A DNA stretch of 64,000 bases from Psilocybe azurescens (GCA_023853785.1 JAJIRX010000570.1:744001-808000); one strand, 5' to 3'; positions 47,401 through 59,120 are shown, counted from the first letter of the stretch. The notes: generated by a model not told the origin, from the sequence alone. Numbers and translations: made by a program.

Positions 47401-49417
47401 TCCTCAAGCCCCTTATTCAAATTCAGTTGCTCTCCTCTTGAAATAAAATGTATCCAAAATGTCTGTCAGCATTCAGCAAAGGGGCTCAGCGCGCACCCGC
47501 AATTCTATTATAACTAAAGAACCTGACACTTCACCCCTTCCGCTTCCGAGTATAGTCTAAGTGCATTGCCAATATGCTCGTGCGATCTTGCAAGCCTATT
47601 ACATACTGTATATACTGCTAGCCAATCTGCATTCTCACTGCTAAGTTAGGAGTCGTCGGTGTGAGCCTAGGCCAAAGGAGACGGAGACGTGAGATATATA
47701 GCCCGGCTATGCTGCCATAATCCAGTGATTTATTCCGCGAAAGCTTAAGGAATAGGTTCCTCCCATCCGGGCTCAGCATTAAGTATGTGTCTTCAGTAGT
47801 AGTATATCCTTCGTTTCACCTCCCTGTATATTCTCCTGCCTAGCGAATGAACCGTTGCCGTCAATCCACATATATCCGAATGTGAATCCAGGGGCGGGGC
47901 GTGCAGATAGACATCGCCATACTCATTTACAGGCTGCATGCAGGCCATGAGACAGGTTATTACATGGTTCGGTACGCTCAAGCTGGTGCATCAAGTACAT
48001 AGTTATTTCAAGTCATCTGGCTGGCGATCAGTCACTGTCGCCGGTCAGCGAAGAAACCCAAAGTGCCAAAAACGCTGAAGTTTGAGCTTCAGCCCGGGTG
48101 TTTCGTGTATCATCGAGATGCTTTATCCGAGCCTTTCGGCCACAAGGTTTCTAGTCTAGTAAGTGTGGAACAAAGACAAGACAGGATATGCATAGAATGA
48201 CGCGAGCGGCGGTAGGAGACTGCGTGCTATATGCAAGAGCCGGCGAAAAAGACTTCGAGTAGTGAACGGCGACCTTCTTCGAAAACGAGGTGAAAGCGCA
48301 GCTTTCGAAACGTAGCTCAGGCTAGTGAGTGACTACTCTAACGCATCCTTTTACATTTACTTCGAGTAGCCGGTGTTCAAGTTACGTGTATACACACTTT
48401 ATTTTAGTTCTAGCCTCGATGAGCGCTTAAAGTATAATTTTAACAACCTACAACTGGAGGTTGTATCCCATGCAGAATTTATCCACGGGTGTCTCACCTA
48501 AATTCCCTCGGAAACTGAGTAACCTGAGGGTGGTTTGCTTCGAGGAGCTTCGTTTCGGAAACGAAACTGTGAAATTCTGCAAACTTGGAAACCCGGTTTG
48601 ACTTTTCAATTTTGATCCTCCCGGATCCTAGCACACACATTGTTTGCATCGTCATCATTGCCGGTCCGAATCCGCTTAGAAACCGTGCCAGGCTGGCAAC
48701 CTTTTCGATTACATTGCGCGAAGGGGGGCAGGCAAGGGTTGACATCGCTGCACGGGCATGTGTTTGCCATGAGGCGGCACTGCAAAGCTAAAAATTTCCA
48801 GTGTCGGGTCCTTCACGGTTTAAATTTAGTTACATAGCCGTTGAAAGGAGGCTCTTGAGTACACGAGGGAGCTCAGTTCCTGTAGCGCTAATTGGGACTA
48901 TCTTCTCCGGTACCCTTACAGTGTAGATGCGAGTTTGTAACCCTATGAAAATTGAAATATTGAAGCAGGTGTAAATGTAAATTAGGGCTTCTGTTCGGCG
49001 CCAGGGTATTAGCAGGCTGTTCAGGTATGGGATCTCTTTCTTATCTTTCGTATTTTTGGGTTCTTTTTATCGCGAGAAAACGTGTATTCGGATCTTATCC
49101 TTCTGTATTGCTTTCAGTTAATATGCTGGTATTTCGCATTCAGTTACGGCTGCGTTACATATACTCTTTGCGTCAAATATAGAGGTCGAGGAATCATATG
49201 GTGTAGTATCGCAGTACAGTAGCCCACACTCCGGTTGCCGAAAAGCCCGCCGTACCTGATGCACCCTCAGGGACTCTTCGGCTCCGTGTATCAAAGCTTC
49301 TAGCGGCTCCGCAAGGTAAATACCTATCTTGTATATACCTCGAGGAGATGTGTAACCGATTCATATCTATAGAGACTACGGACATAATGACTTTTCAGTC
49401 TGTACACCTTTTGGAAT
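44469..49417. other. Long gene-free stretch upstream of nha1
   Basis: No coherent coding region, RNA gene or transposon is recognised. It includes the nha1 5' flank (matching 58.1-58.26 kb), TATA-like sequences (~45020), a short (gaaggt)4 tract near 46146-46168 and a small perfect hairpin cgtttcggaaacg near 48551. Scattered open frames under 120 codons have no support. The length without genes is unusual for this window. Confidence 0.45.
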
Positions 49418-50214
49418 TTAGTGGATGGCCTCGAATTCCTTGAAAATCTCACTATGAACTCCCCACCGACCATTATTCCAAGACGTTATTTTTCTCCACT
49501 CTTGGCTATCCTCTCCCCATGTTCGTCTAAAAAAGACGAGAAAAGAAGCGATCACAATGTCGACCCATGACATACGTGCACCCAACACGAATGGACCTTC
49601 CTCCGCTTTCCTCTCGTACCAAGGTGCTACCTTTTCCATGCCTTCTTCGGCCTTGATCCAGTCCTCTTCGCGATTCTTGCTTCCCACCGCAAGGACCTTG
49701 GCCGTCATAAAGGGAGTGCTTTCTGGCGTCAGCATGGGTAGGAAGTCTGGAAACGCGAGGGCCAGTAAAGGCGATATGTTTGTGAAGAGAACTTCATCAT
49801 AAATCGTTTGGATCCCCGCTGATCTTTTTGAGAATATGCTACGCACACCGGGATACGTCTTTTCCAGATATTCGGCGATTTTCACGGAGTCGGATATATA
49901 AACGCCGGTGAAGGGATCGTGGATCGCGGGAAGCGTGTAAAAGGGACTTCCGTCTGACTTTTTGGCAGTTGGTGGAATGCCTAGCTTTTGGCAGTGGGGC
50001 TCGATATCAGGATACTCGACCCATTCTGTTGTGTAGGGTAGCTCTTTCAAGTTGAGGCAGAATCTAGATATTCGTATGAGTGGAATGTATGAGTCCCGGG
50101 TAGCACTAAAGGCAGAGGGAGATATCATGGTACTACGAACCGTGCCTTCCAAACACTAGGACTCCACGCCTTTTCCGGTAAGGTTGAGGGGATATCATAG
50201 AGAATGATTGTCAT
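49418..50214 (-). CDS. Glutathione S-transferase 7, detached from the cluster
   Basis: Exon 1 is 50141-50214 (MTIILYDIPSTLPEKAWSP), the intron 50064-50140 (77 nt), and exon 2 is 49418-50063; 239 residues, frame intact. After the splice it reads RFCLNLKELPYTTEWVEYPD (Cys27; the LKE replaces FKG of the other copies). The N domain includes PAIHDPFTGVYISDSVKIAE. The C domain has GPFVLGARMSWVDIVIASFL and SWNNGRW. Same intron position and phase as the other six GSTs although it lies ~24 kb away, so it was moved by duplication or the cluster was split by the X-nha1 amplification. Confidence 0.88.
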
Positions 50215-50984
50215 TGTAGAGACCGAGTTATCGCTCAAGATGTGCCGTGTTCTCGTTGAGCGCCCTTTGATTTATACTGGACCACCACTACAATTCTCAG
50301 GTTCGGACATATAGTATTATAGAAGTTTTGGTACAAAATGTGTAATCTGTATTAGAAGCGATTATGGATCTTTTAGTGCTTACGGCGTCGGGGAAATGCC
50401 GTCGATAATCTTGCGTAATGCTGATTACAAAGTATGTAGGATTGGTACCAACGGCGATTGCGCTCAAACTGATGATCATCTTTGACATTTAGGTGACTCA
50501 TAGAATAATTAGAGCACTGTAGTATAATTTATATAATAGTATGTATGCACATCTATTGGTTGATACATCAACCGATATAGAATGGGCGCCACATACGAAG
50601 TCAGAGTAAGTATTGCGATGAACAACACTTCGGGATTGTCGTGCCGAATTGGAGAATAAAACTGAGATTAGAGGTTGACGCGGCACTTAAACTTGAGCTT
50701 TAAAGTTCGCATGGCTATTGCCACCGAAACGTCTCTCGTAATACAACTTCTAACAACAATCGCGATTGCGTATCCAATCAAATGAGACCTAATAAAATGC
50801 TCTAATATTTACAGATGTCTTCTTAGGACGATAGATCACCGAAATACAGCAATTCAGAATCCGATACCGCACGGGGCAAGAGATATAATCTTATCAGTCG
50901 TATTTGTGCATACTTCTGAAGTGGATAGGATGCTGTATAAACTACTGATCTATAGAAGTGCTCTAAGACGACTATAACGATGGT
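50215..50984. other. AT-rich intergenic
   Basis: Upstream flank of GST7; no feature recognised. Confidence 0.4.
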
Positions 50985-51830
50985 GCAGAGAGTCTGGAGT
51001 TGTCTTTGCGGATGTAGGGGGTATCTGAACCCAGAGGTACCAAGCGTACATTGCTCATGCTATATCTGTTATATTCGTTTGCTGCGGTGCTAACGTCGGG
51101 CTCGCCATCCATGCTGTTTTGAATGAGCTGATGACTACTCTCCATACTAGGCTTTTCTTGCCTTCTTGTCGCACAGGACGTTCGATCACCGCTGGGCATC
51201 GCGTGTGCAGTTTTGGAGGAGTCTCTCAAAACACGGGTTTCCCCGTTGTTCCAGCAACCTATCGATCAAACCCATCAGTGAACCCGATGAGAGGTGAAGA
51301 TAGGACAACCTACATCCAACGATTCCGGGTGAACGAAGAAATATTTTCGCGCTCTACGATCGTGAGATCGGAGCCGAGTGCTCTTGATCCTCCCGGTTGT
51401 TGGATCACAGTTTATTTGCATTATTTTGCCTCTCTCAGGGAAAATGTGGGTTTATTTTTCCCGGCGATGGTTTATTGTTTGCCCATGACAATCGACGAGG
51501 GTGGATGCGTGGCTTCCCCTCGTGATCCTCCGCCACTAATTTCACTGCTAATGGCTCATGGTGGCCCTAATGTGGTCGAAGAATCAACGTGTAGTCCCTG
51601 CCGCGAATGGTTCCGAGAGTGTAGGTATAGGAGCATTGAGTACGACTCTCACACAAACGGGTGACCATCGATCTCAGATAGATTTCGATCGCCTAACTTT
51701 ATTTTCGGTCCATGGTTATTGGTCAGGCATTGGGATGGGGCTGATAGAATTTGCATAAAGAAGGTACAGCAATGTAGCCATTGTGGGAGGTTCTGAAGCG
51801 CTGTAAAACATTCGTATAATTTCTCCATTC
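50985..51830 (-). pseudogene. Gene X copy 5, strongly decayed 3' half
   Basis: The plus-strand text from ~51180 to ~51750 aligns loosely with the inverted X copy at 53.2-53.8 kb (exon 3-4 boundary region, cctacatccaac, agatcggagc..., ccatggttattggtcaggcat). The exons corresponding to the two QWVI modules are absent. Many substitutions and length changes make this an older copy than X1-X4. It breaks directly into an antiporter tail fragment at ~51850. Confidence 0.6.
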
Positions 51831-51884
51831 TGCTTATAGCCTCTACAGATTGTGTCAATCGTCAATCACTGTTCAGCCATCACA

Positions 51885-52378
51885 ATGACCCGCGCTAAGA
51901 GTACGCATTCTGATGCTCATGGTCATACTTGTCGTGTATCACAGCATCCTAAGGCAGCTGGGGTCGCACGCTCAAGGACTTCGGATTCATTTGCGTTACT
52001 CGCATCAAACGCGAGTGCTAACTTTTTGGTAGGTGCGGTTGCAGCTGGAGCTGAAGCTGACACGGGAACTTCTTCACTCGGATACGACGCGGAAGGACAT
52101 TCGCACGACAACGATGCGATCGGCGCCTGGCATGAGGGAGTCCTCGTTCTCACGCAACGTGTGGCTCGTGGATTATGCTTCGCAGGGCCGGCCAGGGAGC
52201 AGTGGGTGTGTGGGTATGGTGCCAACGAGACAAGGGTCCCACTAGGAGCGGCGCCGGCGGACAGCTCGGTTGAAGGAGGGGGAGAAGGTGATGCGAATGA
52301 CAGGGCCGACGAGGATAGGAAGGGCGGGAGTGTGGGTGATGCTAGTGCGGGGATGATATTGAATAAAACGATCTCTCT
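51885..52378 (+). pseudogene. nha1 tail fragment, plus strand
   Basis: Encodes a decayed version of the antiporter C-terminal tail: TRAKSTHSDAHGHTC, QHPKAAGVARSRTSDSFALL, then a frame change and further tail-like sequence to ~52378. Only the last ~200 tail residues are represented. It is oriented opposite to the full-length gene, consistent with an inverted duplicate block that also contains X copy 4. Confidence 0.7.
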
Positions 52379-52832
52379 CAGAGGACAGCGGGAAATGGTG
52401 TCCGGTTTGCGTTTTACTGTTCTTATCTCTCAAATTTCGTTCATTGGCCCCTCTTTATTTCTACATGATTACCTGCTATCTTTTCCCTCAGATCCTTTCT
52501 CTTCTGTCTGCTTTAGTTTCCCGTTCCCTCAAATTTTCTACGATATTCTCTAGATTTTGCCTCACAACTATCATTTTTTCACCATATCAATGTAATGTGT
52601 GATAATATTCGATTGAATAAATTTGAATATAAGTAATTGAGGCTATTAATGATAATGAGTGCGAAAAAGCAAAGATAAGTAGGAGCCGAGATAGTGTCTA
52701 GATTGTCCCCCAAACTTGTATTTCCCACGGATTATTGACAATGCGATCGATCGAACGTCCTCGCCAAAACAAGAACTCAACCTCCGACAACGACATTATA
52801 ATGCATCCACATGGAATCTCTGGCTCAGCAAC

Positions 52833-54355
52833 TCAGTATTCGATGTCTGGAGCAAGAGGTCTAACAAGGTAAATCATATCAATCATATATTCATTTGTGA
52901 ATGCTTGAGAGAACACTTACGGTAACTTGCGAGGTCGATGTGACCGTCGATGGATGGCCGTCCGTGTTGTGGCAGCCAGAGACGATGAGGATGGAAATGA
53001 TGAAGGACCAGGTCGACTATATTCGTCGTCGCAGATGTATGGCCTGTCTGTATCCGGAGGTACGAAATATTCATCCTGTATCGCATATCCGTCGATGCTC
53101 GTTTCTTCAGGTACTGGCAAGGGTCTCGTCTCCCGCCGCCGTGTAGTATCCCGCGTTGAACATGCATCTCCCATGCGCCTCTCACATTCCATGCTTCTTC
53201 CTTGTCTTGAGGTTTGACCGGCGGTGGTCATTGCTCTCGTTGGTTTGGAGCGATCTCTCGGAAAATAGGGCCTGTCCCATTGATCCATGGTGCTGTTAAT
53301 CAAAGCCCATTAATCAACCAGACGAGAGGCGAAGATATAACAACTTACATCCAACTATCGGGGCTTGAGTGATGAATATCATTACGCTCTACAATCGTAC
53401 TAAGATCGGAGCTGCATCCTCTTTGATCCTGCCGGTGGTTGGATACAGAAGTTTGTGTTATTTTCGCCTCTCTACCAGGGCGAAAATATGGGTTGGTATT
53501 CTCTCGACGATGGCTTATCATACGGGCATGACGATCGCCCAGGGTGGACTTGTGGTTGATCCCGTGTATCTCAATCATTGAGTCCAGTGTGAATGGTTCA
53601 CTGTGCTGTTGTGAAGGAGATGTGATCGTTGAGTGGGGATAGTGTTCCTCTGCCGCAAAGGACTCAGAGAGTATAGGTATATCAGCATTGACGACCGGCC
53701 ATAGCTCCTCATCAACCAATAGGCCCTGGTCAGGCATTGGTATGGGCCCGATGGATTCTCTGCATAGCGGCGGTGTGTGGTACGAGGTTGAAGGCGATGG
53801 GTCCTGCAATGTTTCCATCATGACCGCATTCTCGCACTCTGTCAACAATTGGTGTAGGTTCTCTATATCGATTAAAGCTTCTGCAGGTTATGTCAATCAT
53901 TTAGCAGTGCAATTAATTGCTGGAAATTTGGAATGGGACTTGCGTTCAAGCCAGGCTGCAGCTGACTCCGCGTCCTCTGAATTTCTAATCACCCATTGCC
54001 GGAAGTCATCCACATATTCTACACAGCTTTGGTGGAAATCTGTGCTAGATACATCCGTGGATGTTGGGGTGTGGGTGGTGGATGACAATCCCTGCAGCGG
54101 TGTTCCTATCATGTGCAGATCCTCAGGATCTCTGAAATATTCCATCAATGCCTTTTCTACGTCTGCAAGTCATGTCAATCGATTGTTGGTCTCTGGAGAA
54201 GCAGAATTAGATTTACTGTTGACTATAGCACTGGCTGCCTGGGCGTCCTCGGAGTGGTTGATCACCCATTGAAGAAAGCTTTCCACATCATGTATGTCGC
54301 CTTGGAACACTACAGTTTCTGATATATTCGTGGACGTTTGAGGTGTGGTCGACAT
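52833..54355 (-). CDS. Gene X copy 4, the only unbroken copy; unknown function
   Basis: Exons: 54217-54355, 53944-54162, 53349-53880, 52921-53292 and 52833-52860; 1290 nt, 429 residues with no internal stop. Introns are 54-63 nt; intron 2 starts with GC (GCAAGT) where the other copies have GT. Residues ~1-46 hold module A (DVESFLQWVINHSEDAQAA); module B (YVDDFRQWVIRNSEDAESAA) lies in exon 2. Each module is followed by a same-phase intron and a short helix-like segment (VEKALMEYF; ALIDIENLHQ), so an exon-intron pair was duplicated inside the gene. Residues ~160-429 are Ser/Pro/His-rich, probably disordered, ending in APDIEY. No signal peptide, membrane segment or known domain is recognised. 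Four related copies in the window make a real gene likely. Confidence 0.65.
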
Positions 54356-54904
54356 GAGTGGCAGGAAGATGGCTATGGTTGACGTGGGATGGGAGATGGT
54401 TGAGTGGAGAAAAATGTGATAGATTTTTTATAAAAACGAAGGAACGACTTTGAGCGCACATAAATCCGTGCCTGATCTTCTATACTTTTTCTGACAGATG
54501 AATCGCCGTTGTCATTTTGTTTTCACATCGTATTCCCTGTTGGAGGTGTTCATCATTGAACACATTTTCCTGTTTAGGCAAGGCCTAGGTCTACACCCTG
54601 CTCGCACGGTAACATCATTTATTTTTCCACTGACCATCACGGCGAATTTCTTGCAAGTCATTGAGGCCTCGAGGGCCGGTAGTGATACGAAGGCCGTATC
54701 CGGCGTCTTTCTTCCGGTTTCTAGCCCAGTTTTAAACAAAATCTTTCCATCCATGTCTATCTCAAATGCGTCCTGGATGCAACGGCTACAGCGAGAAAAA
54801 TCCATCGAAACTTCGACCTCAAGCATTGCGATAGCGTATGATCGACAAATAAATCCAATGCTTATTGATTCCAATCATCTACCTGTCGTCCGTCATTTGG
54901 TAAC
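54356..54904. repeat. X 5' flank shared by four copies
   Basis: Reverse complement of the ~490 bp preceding X in units 1-3 (25767-26231, 32537-32997, 37493-37957). All contain a decayed frame with an EIRRDGQWINKW-type stretch (clearest at 25754-25993), which may be a remnant exon or a conserved promoter region of X. Confidence 0.65.
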
Positions 54905-55029
54905 CTACGCTGCAAGTTCGTACTTCCAGAATATACCACTTAACGTTTTCCCCTGACCGCCGTTTCCGGAGCCTACATCTTTCTAATTCTTGCTATTCTC
55001 TTCCAATGCATGCCTTACAAAAACAAGCC
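54905..55029 (-). pseudogene. Copied 3' end of GST6
   Basis: The minus strand reproduces the last ~40 codons of GST6 including the stop region and the GST6-X1 intergenic junction. The best-aligned 57 bases (about 54973-55029) differ from GST6 at seven positions, all C-to-T or G-to-A in the relic. Shows that the inverted X4 block was copied from the left end of unit 1. Confidence 0.85.
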
Positions 55030-58000
55030 ACCCCGGTAGACAACAATGTACCACCCACACTCCTGCCTTTCTTCCTAAACGTCCTCTTAGTCCTCGTCCT
55101 CCACAGGCCTTCCTCCCCATCATCCTCTCCCCCTCCAATGGAAATATCTGCCAGCGCCAGCTGCCGGCAGCCAGGCTCCCGCTGCTCCCTGGCCGGCCCT
55201 ACACGGCATGGTAGATAAACCACACGTTGCGCGATGGTGAGCCCTCATGCCTGGCGCCGACTGCATTGTCGTGCAGATGTTCTCCAGCCTCCGATTGCAT
55301 GGCGCAGGGCACGTGTCGTATCTTGGCAACAAAGTTGCCACTGCAACCGAACCATTGGCACTCGAATTCGACATGAGAGACGCAAACAAATTGGAAGATA
55401 CTGGGAGTGCGACCCCAGCCGTCTAGGGATGCTGGAGTCCCCGACGCGCGTGAACATGCAACCTGTGAATTCGAATAAAATCATTGCGTTAGATCAAAAA
55501 ATCTTTCACCAGAAAATCACAGAAACAAAAGAATGAAAAGACTCACATCACTCCTAGTCGCTCTGCTCATCTCAATAACCCTTTGATTGTTCGTAATCCA
55601 CTCCAAATTTGTATGCCCATGCTCATACCCATCCACATCCCCATCGCCGCCCCTGCCATGTTCACCCTCTGCAGGGACACGCTCGCCATCGGGCGCAGTC
55701 CCTGTCCGATTTTCCTCTTTGCTCGGGGGTGCCTGGTATGGTGGCCGAAGAACGATGGGTGCGTGAGCATGTGCATGTGCCGTCTCTGTTGCCGTTATTC
55801 GTCATCCGCAGAGGGGCCTAATCCTCCCAAACCCAGTCCAACATTATCGGAAGCCGCAGGAGCAGCTGTAGCAGGTCGCGTACCGTCTGGCGTGCCAATG
55901 CGCTTAACAAGCCCAGGATTGTCCACGGATCTTACATGCAGCAAATCTCCTTCTCCTTCTCCTCTCCTCCTAAGATAAGAACGGTACCACCAGCGACGCG
56001 GGTATTCCCGCTCATGCCCGACTCCGCCGAGTTCCCCTGCTCTTGTTTTTTATTCTCCTCATCGTTATCAATTGTCCCGCTCCCGCTCCCTCTCTCGGTC
56101 AACTTCTCCCTCTACACCAACACCTGCCCTCCTTCCACATCCACATAAGGTCCCCTCCCACACCAGCTTCGACATCGTCCCTATCCCTATTAACAACGAC
56201 ATTCTCTGCCTGCGTCACGCTCCACGCCTACAAGCATCAAAATCACAATCACAGCCAAGCGCCGCGCGCTCAGCGTCAGCTACACATCCTGGAATTTATT
56301 AAATGGCATCCACGCCCCCACGTATATGAACGCGGCGATTTTGAATTGCCTGTCAATGATGCTCGAGAACACGAATTCTTCGGCCTGGCAGTTGAAGACG
56401 TCATCCCAGGTAATGCGGTGCCGCCGAAGATGGCGGTAAGGAGGTCGTTGGAGCCGAGGAGGGTGGTGACGCCAATGGTGAGCATGGTGAGGGATACACA
56501 TTACGCGACGTATGAGTAGTGGTCGATGAGGTCGTGTCGCTGGCAGAACTTCATGAGGTGGCGGAAGCCGAAGCCGAGGAAAGAGGACTTGGTCTGCGGG
56601 GTGGGTGTGGGTATCAGTACGTCCGTTTTTGTGTAAAGATATTATTGGTGAGAGGAGAAGATAAATGTAAAGTGGTTTCGAAAAAACAAACATCGCAAAA
56701 GTAACAAGAGAAAAGCAAAAGCCACTCACACACCACAAAATCAAAAACTAATCCCTAATCGCAACCCCCGTTGTGCGATCAATCGTCAAATACAGCGGCG
56801 CAAGGTACAAAAACTGGAACGCCGCGCCGTCATTACACCCGCTCTCAGCCGCGAGGTGGCGGATGTGCGCCGGGACGTGCTTGTCCGCCCACTTGCCGAC
56901 GACGAGGATGGGATCTGTCGGGGAGGACCAGGCGCATGTTAAATATGTCGGCGCAGTATGGGCTTGCAAGGGAGGGGGTAGGGTGAGTGGTGGGATGCGG
57001 TAGTATGAAGGAAGAAGACGCACCGATGATGACTCCGAATATGAACTTCCAGATGGCTTCTCATATGTACAGCTATATTAAGAATCAGATACATAGCCTA
57101 GAAACGACTTGAGAAAAGAGAAGAGAGAATTAACATACGCGTTCAAGGAGAAACAGCAAGAACATGCCGAACTGTAAGCCTGGCCCTTCCCCCCTGTCTT
57201 ACCCCTCACTTAACGTCCTCGCGCGCGACTTGGATCACGCGCATGTTCTCGATCATCACCTGACTCCGATCCTTCCATACCTTCGTTCCCTGTCTCTTAC
57301 CACATCGAACGAAGGTACGTATATATATTATGATATCGTAGTCAGGTCTCTTACCACATCGAACGAAGACCCATTTGTCCTTTCTTTCCAGGCTTCCTTA
57401 AGTCCCATCACCTCAGTGAGGCTTGCCACACACAGCAGCCTTTCACGAACTAGATGATGATATGAACGAATGAGTTTCCTGCATTGTAGTACACCATAGG
57501 GCAGGATGGAAAGACTCACGATAACGATAAATGCTCCGAGGATGGTATAGATAAGATATGTGGTATCGAAACTTCGTACTATTTGGCCATGTAATTATGA
57601 GCAGCGACGACCACGGTGGTGGCAATTACGGTGAAGGTGAAGGAGACGGTAAGAATGACGGAGGCAACGCAGAAGAGAAGAACATGTCAGTAACCAATCC
57701 CAACCACTGATACGAACAAAAGTAGAACGCAGATATCACAAAACAATATTAATCTATCTCTGGGAAATGCAAATGCACCTCCGATATAATATGAAAGATA
57801 TGAAGGGAGAGACATCACCGGCATATGCACATGTATGCCGTACATGGGCAGGTAGTTAGCCGTCCCGGTGCAGTGTCGTGCAGCGCAGGGGGTAAAACAT
57901 CCAGAGAAGAAAGAAAGAAAGCAAGGAGTACCAAACTCCGAGAGGGGCTGATACCCCGGATTCCGCTATTCGGGAAAATGGAATTGAAGGAAAAGTTCGC

Positions 58001-58260
58001 ACACAAAGTTCTCGAACGTCGAGCTATAGAAGAAAGGGAAACGAAATAATGACGATGAAAGGGAGGACAACTCACAGGCCAAAACACGACGTCTTTCCTT
58101 ACTTCACTTCACTTTCTTCCCAGAATTCTTCTCTACGTTTATTGTAATGCCAGAGTCTTTTCGTACTAGTCTAGTCTTCGTCGTTGTCATTCCTCGTGGC
58201 GTCTGTGTTGTCAGCGTATAATTCGGGCCCTCCAAATATATTTCACCAGAGTGTACGCAT
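55030..58260 (-). pseudogene. nha1 pseudogene 4, exons partly retained
   Basis: From the tail end (~55030; a GGTLL-like decayed end) through degraded tail segments (VRFVDYAAQG-related, GTPDGTR-related near 55880), it jumps at ~56270 to a part of exon 7 (GAWMPFNKFQD, TIGVTTLLGSNDLL). Exon 6 (PTDPILVVGKWADKHVPAHI, SGCNDGAAF, 56760-56920) and the exon 5 start (~56970) follow, with most of exon 5 and exon 6 start missing. Exons 4, 3 and 2 are at 57040-57560 and the 5' flank runs to 58260. A 278-bp insertion interrupts the exon 3 acceptor (57174-57451). The initiator ATG is altered (ACG on the reading strand region at ~58087). Different deletions from the other copies. Confidence 0.8.
57174..57451. 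mobile_element. 278-bp insertion with 6-bp target duplication
   Basis: The full-length gene reads gccgaactagatgaag across this point; here gccgaact is followed by extra sequence and then cgaactagatgatg. CGAACT flanks both sides (57168-57173 and 57446-57451). The insert begins gtaagcctggccc and contains the sequence tctcttaccacatcgaacgaag twice (57294 and 57351). No coding capacity; probably a small non-autonomous element. Confidence 0.7.
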
Positions 58261-58391
58261 TCCGGACCTGATCCAAATTTGTATATTTCGTCATTGCAAT
58301 TAACTAGTTATTTAAAGTCTTGACGACTGCCCCGTGCCCCACCTTCACTCTGCCACTCCACCGTCTTTCATCTTAACCGTAGATTACATAG

Positions 58392-58872
58392 CTATGAAGT
58401 CTTGAAGCAGGTAAGGGATTCAATCTCTTGATCGAAGTTTGGAGGGAGGGTGCTACTGGATCCGACCAAGTTAATCGACGGGCCCAGGCCACCAGGTACT
58501 CTAAATAAAAGTCAGACTCTGTACATATCATTGAGGAGTTGTATGGATGACTTACACAAAGAAGAGACAGAAATGTCCAGTGCTAACAATGATGCTTCGC
58601 ACCCTGTCAACCCATTCATTGGGGAGATTGAATGGGATTCCTGGTTGGATACCTGTAGGTTCTAAGGCTGCTCCAGCAAAAAATTGTTGTTCGAATAAAG
58701 TAACCGATAATGGAGCCTGTTGAGCATCAGCGGCCTACGAATGACAGTGAGTACGCAGGATTGTCGGACAACACGACGATCTCACACGTGGTACAGCAGC
58801 CAATGCTTGTACAGACATGGCGGAAGCGGCGATGGTCATGAAAAGACCAGTAAACTTGGAAGTGAATTGCAT
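58392..58872 (-). CDS. Small secreted protein, possibly betagamma-crystallin-like, copy 1
   Basis: Exons 58786-58872, 58556-58734 and 58392-58500, with 51- and 55-nt introns; 124 residues. A signal peptide is evident (MQFTSKFTGLFMTIAASAM, then VQALA). The mature part has VTLFEQQFFAG followed by WVDRVRSIIVSTGHFCLFF and a final FDQEIESLTC. The order strand-turn (V-T-L-F-E-x-x-x-F-x-G) and the two late Cys resemble single-domain betagamma-crystallin-like or peptidase-inhibitor I36-like secreted proteins; this is pattern recognition, not proof. Mirror copy of the gene at 60838, which differs at residue 2 (Gln here, Lys there). Confidence 0.62.
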
Positions 58873-58956
58873 GTTTGAATATGAAGGTGAGCTTTGAGAG
58901 AGAGCTTAGCAATTGGAGAGTTGGTTAAACTGCTAATGAATCTGAGGATTGATTTA

Positions 58957-58968
58957 CCTTTTATACCT
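58957..58968 (-). promoter_or_regulatory. TATA-like box of secreted-protein copy 1
   Basis: Plus-strand ttttatacc (tataaaa on the minus strand), ~90 bp upstream of the start codon; the mirrored copy has the same box (60743-60752). Confidence 0.55.
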
Positions 58969-59052
58969 TAGAGTTCGAATTAAAATGAATAGCTTCTTTA
59001 CTTGCTTGGTATTCTTATTAAGAGTTGCTGACTGATTGAGTAGAAGACAGAG

Positions 59053-59120
59053 TACACAAGAGCGGCCGAAGAAATATCGGATTCCAGAAAGGTTGAACGA
59101 AGGTATGGCGCCCTAGAACA
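59053..59120 (-). repeat. ~70-bp dispersed motif, copy a
   Basis: Minus-strand copy of tgttctagggcgccatacct ... cttcggccgctctggtgta, lying in the upstream region of secreted-protein copy 1. Confidence 0.8.
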
